Positions 56,191 to 64,000 of a DNA stretch of 64,000 bases are shown piece after piece. How positions within the stretch are numbered: the stretch's first letter is position 1; the number at the start of each line of letters is the position of its first letter. The position numbers and the translations under genes are program-made. Origin of the DNA: Hamiltosporidium tvaerminnensis (lineage: Eukaryota; Microsporidia; Dubosqiidae); NCBI GenBank assembly GCA_022605425.2, contig CM061256.1, positions 372,001-436,000 of the forward strand, in the 5' to 3' direction. The notes beneath the pieces were generated by a model. The model was not told the origin of the DNA, did no database searches, and saw only the letters and a program-made list of their open reading frames with translations.

Positions 56191-56984
56191 AATGTTAAGT
56201 TTATGGCTAAATTCAAAAAATGAAAGATCTTAATATCTGCTAAAAACGAGAGTCTAGGTGTTTTTAAACGCAACTGAACTTATATTGAATAAAATAAAAA
56301 GAATAAAATGAAATAAGTCTATTTTTATTATATTGTTCCATTTAGATTGGTGGCTGATTATGGCATCAAAACCCATCTGCTCAGCTATTATCAAGTAGAA
56401 TTAGTGCAAAATCATTGTTTGAATTATTTGTGGAATGAAGGAGATATACAAAAAGGTAATTTTTTTTAAAAAAAAATTGTGTTTAAAAAGATTGGAAACC
56501 CCAAATCAGACTATGCTAATTGTAAAGTTATAACATGGAACCAAACCTTGCTTACTCGATTTAAAAAATTAAGGTTTGAATTATATAGAATATATACTCT
56601 TTACAAAAGCAGAAAATCTAATAAGCAGATATTATATGTTAATTTGGCATTTCAACGTTTAAATTAACTCTACCAAACTCGCTAAAATGCATTTTTGCAG
56701 AAATTTATTTGATTCTGAAAAGTAAGAGTGATGGGAAGGTGCTTATCATAGTAGAGAAAAGTTAGATTTCGAGCTGCAATCCCGTTTAAGATCAAAAAAA
56801 TATATGAATACATGAGATTTATTGGTCTTTTAACAAGATTTTCACAAATTTTAATTAAAAAGCTTCGGTATCTAGGTGTCTTTGAAGTTTTAAGGGAACC
56901 GTAAAAATACAGGCCTTAACTGCGTAAACATAATTAATATATAATATACATTTTTTATAGAAATATCTTATATTTATTGAATTG
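56191..56984. other. AT-rich gap
   Basis: No supported gene; the 62-codon frame at 56479-56667 has no support. Confidence 0.45.
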
Positions 56985-58640
56985 CTCTCTCTAAATATAT
57001 CTAATAAATTCTGGTTCAAAACTTTTCTTCACACTTCTATATATTTTCTCTACTTCTTATACCAGCATATTTTCCTCTTCTGTATTTAACTTTTCATTTA
57101 TGTTTATTGTCAGTTCTTCGAATGCCGTTCCTTCTTCCGAAACAAAGGTTGATTATTATTTTTTTAAGAACTTTAACACCATCCGCTTGGCTAATCGCTT
57201 GTTTTTTAATGAAAGTTGGACTCTTTTGCATTTTGGCTCTCTCGTTAACACACATTGACGCCTTTCCCCAGCTCTCTCGTTAACACACATTGACGCCTTT
57301 CCCCAGCTCTCTCTGGCATTTGATCACGACTCAAGTCCTCTTCGTCTATCCGAAAAATTAATTCCACTGTATTTCTTAGCACTATCCACTGTAGATATGT
57401 TTCTAAATTTATGGGTATTTACAATCTTTTAAGCTACATCTTATGATATTTGCCACAATACGGTACCAGGTAACTATATCAGAGATTACCCCAACACAAT
57501 ACTTATAAATATAACCCAAAACATTGGCAATATTTCCTTCTTTTAATGTTTTTAGGCTTAATTATGATGAAAAGAATATGCGAATATAATTCCTACATAG
57601 ATGAGGGTTATCTATTGTTACTCTAATCTGAAATAAAACTACCGGGTTTATTATTTCTAATACTGAACACTTTTTTTATTCTGGTGTCCAATTTTAGCTT
57701 CGCATACTCGTTTTCAAGAATTTCTCAAACTACGTAGCTTCAAATTCGTTTTGAGAACTCAAAATTATATCTATTTAGAAGAATATGATACAACTGATAA
57801 CTATTCATTATGGCTCTGATGTGCTCTTGACTAAAGATATCTCACATCGAGTTGCTAAATCCTAAACTGTTTTACAATAAACATTGCCGTGTTAGCAGAT
57901 AACATCGACTTACCAGAATATATTTTTTTCCTAGATACAGCAGAACACTGATGCATAGCATAAACTTAATTCCAGCTCTTTATTCATCTAAAAGAGTCAC
58001 TAATACCTTAGGGCTCGTTTTCATCTTGCATTATACTACTTTTGATGAAGTTTTCTTTTTTCAATTTCCTTATAAATTTTTCAAATTGAAAGTTTTCTAA
58101 ATTTATCTTAATAACATTCTCCAACCAATATTTTACTCATAAGCATCTATAGATTAGAGCAAGATGGATTTTTTAGTATTTTATAACTTTAGGATTGCAG
58201 CTCTTCAAGTGAATATTTTTTCATTTTTTCTAGACAAGCCAAACGTTGCAGAAGCATATGTTCGCTTCTCAAACCAACACCATTAAGTCTCTTCCCAGTT
58301 CTGTTCTTGAGCAGAACAAACCCCAGTTACATCTTAAGTGAATATTTTCCTTATTTTTTTTACAAACATTGCACATATCCCATCATCAAACCTAAAGAAA
58401 TCTGCCGGTTTAGGCCAGAGTACTCTATAGAGAAGTTTATTACAATATTGCGTGCAGATTAATCGCAGAGAATAATTTTTTTGCGTTTAATCTATTATGA
58501 CAAAGTATTTTAACGCTTGATATTCGTGTGCGCTGTATTTCTTCGAATGAGCCAAGTGTCTGATCACACCTACTATTACCTTTATTTTCAATATTTACTA
58601 AGAAAAACACCTTCTGGGACAATAGCAATATAATTGCTAC
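56985..58640 (-). pseudogene. Decayed R4-like relic, 5'-truncated
   Basis: Aligns with the 3' 1.6 kb of the long element on the minus strand. The 58440-58628 frame (…RLNAKKLFSAINLHA) matches the region after the RT, followed by the post-RT block (58380-58420), CCHC region (about 57830-57960) and endonuclease region (57150-57780). Many stops and shifts. It contains an internal 35-bp tandem duplication. Confidence 0.85.
57236..57305. repeat. 35-bp tandem duplication
   Basis: GCTCTCTCGTTAACACACAT, then TGACGCCTTTCCCCA, twice without differences; a recent event within the R4-like relic. Confidence 0.93.
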
Positions 58641-59304
58641 ACTTATAATTCTTGACCGACTTTTCTTTGATTATTTATAACCTAATAGCCTTTGAAAATC
58701 TTCTAGCCTCACACTTCATAGCTCCCAACTTGATTATATATAATCGTATACAAATATATTAAATAGTACTCCACGAAATATAATCAAAACTAATAAGAAA
58801 TTTCCAAAATCTAAGTAACTTCTAATACATTTACTAGACATTTTAATTTGAATGAACAGTATTTTTGAAACGATTGATGAATTGATACCACTTACTTGCA
58901 TCTCAAAGCAATATCTTTTATAAAACAATTACCAATTAGAAAGTTTTCAAATCCACCCAAAAAAATCTCAATTCATTCATTAAACAGTATAGAGACAAAT
59001 ATAAGACTTAAAATAAAATTTTTGTTCATTGTTTTTGTTTTCTATGTGGTTTTTATATTTAAATTACACTTCTTAAATCGTAGCCTACATCTTTAAACCT
59101 AGGGCTACAAAGAATACTATAATAAAATAATTAGATCAAATCTTGCTCAGATTGCAAATCCATTATTTACATTAATAGTCTTTAAAGGTTTTATTTAATA
59201 AATGCATATTAATATAGATAAAACATGTTCCTAAGATTCAAAAAGAAATACTAGCAAATATTTATTTAAAGAAAAAATCATAGAAAATGCTAAATAACAT
59301 AATA
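58641..59304. other. AT-rich gap
   Basis: No supported gene on either strand. Confidence 0.5.
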
Positions 59305-61650
59305 TTATGTTAGCTCAACATATATGGGATCTTCATAAAGACATTTCAGAAATTCATCATAAGTTTTTTCCTGACTAATACAATCGATTTCAAATCTACA
59401 TATTGGTATTAACACCAAATAATTTTTTACTGCTAGTAAATCTAAACCAGTTGGTGTTAATCGCATCCTCTTAAGATATTTGAAATTTATAAGATATTTA
59501 AGATCCTTCATGCATATTTTGACCAACCACAAATCCAATTTCCTTAAAGATTTGAAAAATTTGCACATTGAATCCAACTTGTGAAAACTGGTCCCATGAA
59601 ATACACATCCAAATAAATTTAATTCTTCAAGTGTTTCGAAATATTTGATTGCATCTAAATCATTGGAATCCAAAATACCCAAACCATAAGATAGTTTTTT
59701 TAACTTTGAAGAGCTAACTGTGCATATCTTTGCTAAATAACCCATTGGAAGATTGCAACAGGACAAGTTTAAATATTCGATCAATTCAAGGGTTTCAAAA
59801 ATATTTAGATGACTAATGACTTTTAAATCTGTAGCATAGAAATTCAACATATATAGATTTCTTGAAGAACGAATACAATGATTTAAATTACCGATAGGCT
59901 CAACAATACACAATTTAAGAGATAGACTTGTTAAATTTTCTAATCGGAAAATTTCGTTCATAGTAGAAAAGCTTATGGTTATTTTTGTTAAAACAAGTTT
60001 GGTAAGTTTATTAAAATGACTGTACAAATCAACCAGAAGAGGTTTTTTTCGCGAAGAATAGTTTTTTAGCTGTAGAACCTTTATTTTCTGTTTTTGCAAT
60101 GAAATATTGTAAAATCTCGGCGGAATTTTGTAGCTACCAATAGTGAGATATACCAAATTTTTCATACCTTCAATTGCTTTTAACAAATATATTTCGGTCT
60201 TTTCATTAGTTTCATATCCTTTTAATTTCAAATTTTTTAGATTTCTCCAACACGATAAAGAATTACAAAAATCAATGGTTAGAATAAGATTGCAAAAAGT
60301 GCAATCAAAGTACAAAACGTTTTTAAAGCACATTTGTATAATGAACGCTTTGATAAAACTTTCTTGTAAGGAGGAATTATCAAATGAAAGTATAATTGTA
60401 TGAATTTTTGCTCTTAGTAAAAAATCCATCCACCAGTTAATATCTATACTAACATTCCTAAAAAATATGTATTCTAGAGTGTCATTTAAATGCATGCAGA
60501 GTTCAATATAAGGGAAAAAATCAATATAATCTACATCACCCAATAAAAAACCTCTAAGTTTTCTCTGTCTTAGGAATCTATCAAGATTATTTTTTGAAAT
60601 CGAAAGGTTTTTAAATCTAAGAAATTCTATGTCCTTTTTAAGAGCACCATTTAGTCTGTATAAAAAAAGCGAGGAAAAGTCATCTATATAGGAAATTATT
60701 ATGGATTCGAAAATATTCATTGAAAGGATCAGAAATTTATGTTCAATATCCGGAATACTATTTAAGTCTAGGTAATTATTTATAATAAAAGCTTTTATAT
60801 TGATAATCTTCAATAAGATCTTTAAAGAATTAAAAGTGTAAGAATTTTTGAGAATATTTTCTAAAGTACAAAATACTTTATAACTATTTACCAGTAAATT
60901 TTTATATGGAATATGTTCATCAAACAGTGATGTATCGTATTTTTCTTTACAATTTTCCAAAAATAATAAATTGCCATCATACCACACATATTTCATCATA
61001 TTAATATTTAAAATTGCCGAAATGAGATTATTTTTTATTGAAAAATGTATTTTATTGGCAAAGCAAGAGTCAAATATCTGTTTGAAATCCAATTGTACCT
61101 TTTTATAGGAATTTAGAGAAAAAATGTCAATGAAAATTAAGGCGTGAAATAATTTGATGATGTTATTGTTTTCTACTGCTTTTAAACATTTTAGGGTTAA
61201 AAGCAAATTTCTAAACCGATTATTTGTCAAGGTATTCGATATGTTTGCTATATCTTTAGTAATTTTAAGAAAGTAAATCAATTCATAATCACATTCAATC
61301 ATTCCATTTTTAATTTTGCTTGCTATAGAATTTAGAGATAGAATATCATTCAAAATCTCAAAATTAACAAAGTTTTCTTTTGTGTATTTAAAACAATGTA
61401 CTTTACCGCTATAAAACGATATATTTTCGTCACAAAGGTATGTTATTTTAAAACACTTACCAGGGTTTTTACTGAGACATTCTATTCTTTTTTCCTCAAA
61501 AAATAGAATTTCGTAGTTTCCATTTTTTCTAAATGCATATCTAAATGTATAAGAAATAGCAAATCCAAACCATATAAAAATATATAACCAAATAAGAAAT
61601 TTTTCATAAAAATTCTTCGCTTTATCATAACCAATACAAGTAGCAACCAT
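59305..61650 (-). CDS. LRR protein with N-terminal hydrophobic segment, 781 aa, diverged paralog
   Basis: Intact paralog of the LRR gene in the arms. Residues about 16-40 form a hydrophobic segment (FLIWLYIFIWFGFAI), then a family pattern NGNYEILFF. Shared N-terminal blocks are KYTKENFVNF (88-97) and DEHIPYKNLLVNSYKVFCTL (244-263). Irregular LRRs follow from about 330 to 770 (LKNLKLKGYE, LTSLSLKLCIVE, LEELNLFGC, LRKLDLWLVKI), ending with a short hydrophilic tail. Several Cys in the 55-85 region are absent from the arm copies. No CCC precedes the start, unlike the arm genes. Function unknown; a secreted or surface ligand-binding protein is a reasonable inference. Confidence 0.85.
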   Translation of the reverse strand: MVATCIGYDKAKNFYEKFLIWLYIFIWFGFAISYTFRYAFRKNGNYEILFFEEKRIECLSKNPGKCFKITYLCDENISFYSGKVHCFKYTKENFVNFEILNDILSLNSIASKIKNGMIECDYELIYFLKITKDIANISNTLTNNRFRNLLLTLKCLKAVENNNIIKLFHALIFIDIFSLNSYKKVQLDFKQIFDSCFANKIHFSIKNNLISAILNINMMKYVWYDGNLLFLENCKEKYDTSLFDEHIPYKNLLVNSYKVFCTLENILKNSYTFNSLKILLKIINIKAFIINNYLDLNSIPDIEHKFLILSMNIFESIIISYIDDFSSLFLYRLNGALKKDIEFLRFKNLSISKNNLDRFLRQRKLRGFLLGDVDYIDFFPYIELCMHLNDTLEYIFFRNVSIDINWWMDFLLRAKIHTIILSFDNSSLQESFIKAFIIQMCFKNVLYFDCTFCNLILTIDFCNSLSCWRNLKNLKLKGYETNEKTEIYLLKAIEGMKNLVYLTIGSYKIPPRFYNISLQKQKIKVLQLKNYSSRKKPLLVDLYSHFNKLTKLVLTKITISFSTMNEIFRLENLTSLSLKLCIVEPIGNLNHCIRSSRNLYMLNFYATDLKVISHLNIFETLELIEYLNLSCCNLPMGYLAKICTVSSSKLKKLSYGLGILDSNDLDAIKYFETLEELNLFGCVFHGTSFHKLDSMCKFFKSLRKLDLWLVKICMKDLKYLINFKYLKRMRLTPTGLDLLAVKNYLVLIPICRFEIDCISQEKTYDEFLKCLYEDPIYVELT

Positions 61651-64000
61651 TTCTAATATATTAAGAGGTCTATAAAAGTTTTTTTTAATAATACTGATAA
61701 AATGATATAATTATCTTGTAATCATAAATTAAATTAACTGAGAAAGTTTCCAAAAGAGCCTAAAATACTTCGAATAATCACAATGCTTATAAAACCCCCA
61801 TCTTAAATCTAAATTAAAAGTATTTTATTTCTACGGCATAATTTTTTTTGTATTATCGATTATAGCGGGAAAATAAGTTATTTAAATTAATTTTTAAAGA
61901 AATCTAGATCTAAGATTAAATTTTATGTAAAAATCTTTAATTTTTATATGAATATTTTAATTGATAAAATAAAATAAATCTAAAATAGTAAGCGATATAT
62001 ATCGAAACAACTTATTTTCGAATGAAGAAATTTCAAAAATCCGAACTTAACCCTATTTCATATAAAATATAGTATTTGCCTTTTAAATAGCGCAAAATTC
62101 TTTTTATATATAAACCTTAGTCATTTTGATTCATATTCATACTTTAAGATGTATTTTGAGGATGCTTTGAACATAGGAATGTGATGTTCACATATGATTG
62201 TTTTTTATTTGAAGCTTCTTTTGTAAAGTTCTTAGCATAATTTATCTTTCATAGTAAAATAAGAGTAATAGTGTTTATAGATCTTCAAATAGTATCTCAA
62301 TAGTTAAAAACAAAGATTGGCTTGCTTTATAGCCCGTATACACATAAAATTCTATAAAAAGTCACGCCGGCGGATAACCTAGTAGTCTTTATACCACCCT
62401 ATAGAAAAGTATTCCTACATCGTTGCAGTTTTACACAGACGTGCAAAAAATATAAGCTGAACGAAGAAAAATTTTGAATATATATCTTTGGAAAAGTATA
62501 TCAATAAGTTTATAAAAAATCCAAATTTATATTTTGATGAGTAAAGTTTCAAAAAAAGCCAAATTCAGAAAAAATAGATTCATAAATCGTATCAATCTAT
62601 CTGTTTAATTACAATACACATAAGTAGAGAATTTTTTTTGATTTATACTTTTACTTTTTTCACGCTTGACTCCCTGACTATACCCTTGTATAAATTTATT
62701 TTACGCTTATAGAATTACTGAAAAAGGTAATAGGAGCCCATAATAATAGAATAGTAAAGCTGAACGTGCAAATTTTACTAAGAAGACACATTAAATCTAC
62801 ATTGGAGAGCGGTTTTAATATGAACAAAGCTCTTGTCCAGCAAACACATGTAATCGTAAAAATGAGCAAAATCATTTTTCGGAGCAGCTCCGAACGTATG
62901 CATCTGAGTACAAGAGTCAAATATGTTATACAATTATATCTATTTGTTTGTTTAAGCTACTAAAAAACATATAAATATATTTTTGTGGATTTTTAACATG
63001 ATCTTCATCTATATTTTATTCCGATATTGCTATTTTAAGCCAAAATAATCAAAACAAAATACTCTTCTCATTTTCCAATAAAAAAAGAACCTACACTTAC
63101 AGTTGTAGTTTTTTCTTAATTATTTGAATAGCCGCAATATACCAATCAAAACATTTGCTTTAATTGAAAATTTAGTAGTTAACCATACAGTATTGATATT
63201 ATAATTTTTATTGAATATATATGAATTCTAAGAATAAAGAGAGATAAATAGTAAATATACAGCAAATAAAGAGCAATGGATGGATCTGTACTTTGATGTT
63301 GAGCAAGGGGATATAGTAATATGTGCTGTTTACAATGGGTCTATATCAGCTAAAAAAATTCAATAAAAACTTCATTGCCAAAAAAAGATCTCATAACATA
63401 GCTCGAAGTAAATTGGGCTTCAACGTGTATAAAATTATGAAATTCAAATACGTGTTCATGTCTGAACAATCATTGCCTACAAAAGTAAATCCCGGACGAG
63501 AAGTAGCTACCCGAACGAGCTCACTAGGCTTTTTTGTTGGTAAAACGTGCTAAACCGTTTACAGACGACAAATTATTATAGCCTGTCGGGATTGAAGCAG
63601 CATTACAAAATCGACAAAAAAAGTTCCTACATTGAAAAATTTCTGCTTTCCTGGAAATATAATAACTATAAAAGCAGAAGACAATGCAGACAATATAAAT
63701 CACGGTTCGTTAAAAAAATACTTGGAATGGTTTATTTTGATCCTGTATAAGTCAAATTACTTTCTGAAATACCACCTGTTGCTTTTTATTTGAAGGATTA
63801 ATTCAAGATGAAATATATTAAGAGCTTTAAGCGTTGTTGGAATTAAGAGCAAATGAATGGAGAAGATATTATCACAAAACTCGAAAAACCAATAAGAAGA
63901 ATAAAGCTTGTTGAAGATACATGAATTGGAAAAAAATCAAGGCTAAAAGAACGTGAGTAGACCCAATAAAGGTATCGGTTATTGTAATGCAGGCTGCGGA
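61651..64000. other. AT-rich gap to window end
   Basis: No gene recognised. 63.3-63.97 kb is less AT-rich and holds two adjoining short plus-strand frames (63323-63553, 63547-63750) in different frames. They may be remains of a mobile element, but no motif identifies it. Confidence 0.4.

Noticed and set aside
62696-63750. Adjoining short frames as a transposase or novel gene
   Set aside because: Less AT-rich than the surroundings but broken by stops, and no catalytic or zinc-binding motif could be read, so left as unidentified.
1-64000. tRNA genes or CRISPR arrays
   Set aside because: TTCGAATC-like strings (e.g. near 26204, 28033, 38525) lack surrounding cloverleaf stems. Tandem arrays present are microsatellites without unique spacers.

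Overview
This is a very AT-rich, gene-poor eukaryotic window, most likely from a microsporidian with an expanded, transposon-laden genome; Hamiltosporidium-like is my guess, not proven. The reasons are short intronless genes for reduced but conserved eukaryotic machinery (deoxyhypusine hydroxylase, proteasome subunit Rpn9, a UBC4/5-type E2, a CTR9-like protein), CCC-type signals just upstream of start codons as described for microsporidia, leucine-rich-repeat (LRR) proteins with an N-terminal hydrophobic segment, and RLE-type (R2/R4/Dong-like) retrotransposons.

Layout. Bases 1 to about 7.5 kb and about 29.5 to 37.15 kb are two arms of a large inverted duplication. Each arm carries, from the outside in, DOHH, a dispersed repeat, a short palindromic MITE-like element, RPN9, a decayed R4-like relic and an LRR gene. 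The arms stay almost collinear: the paired start coordinates sum to 37153, 37158 and 37160. The inner end of each arm is the LRR gene, intact on the right (800 aa) and frameshifted on the left, and similarity fades along it. The roughly 20 kb between the arms holds a mariner element inside mobile debris, a possible 47-aa gene, the 1138-aa CTR9-like gene swollen by in-frame microsatellites, a cluster of truncated R4 3' ends, and UBC4/5. From 37 to 64 kb there is a diverged pair of putative membrane proteins separated by a dead integrase, a near full-length but broken R4-like element (52.1 to 55.95 kb), another R4 relic, and a third LRR gene (781 aa).

An approximately 730-bp repeat that looks GC-richer than its surroundings (called repeat A here) occurs seven times, six on the + strand and one on the - strand, and is the most conspicuous unexplained sequence.

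Functionally the conserved genes are housekeeping: eIF5A hypusination, ubiquitin conjugation, the proteasome lid and probably the PAF1 complex. The LRR family and the membrane pair look lineage-specific and are the best candidates for new biology, possibly at the host interface. No tRNA, rRNA or CRISPR array was recognised. All homology calls come from reading motifs by eye, without database searches.
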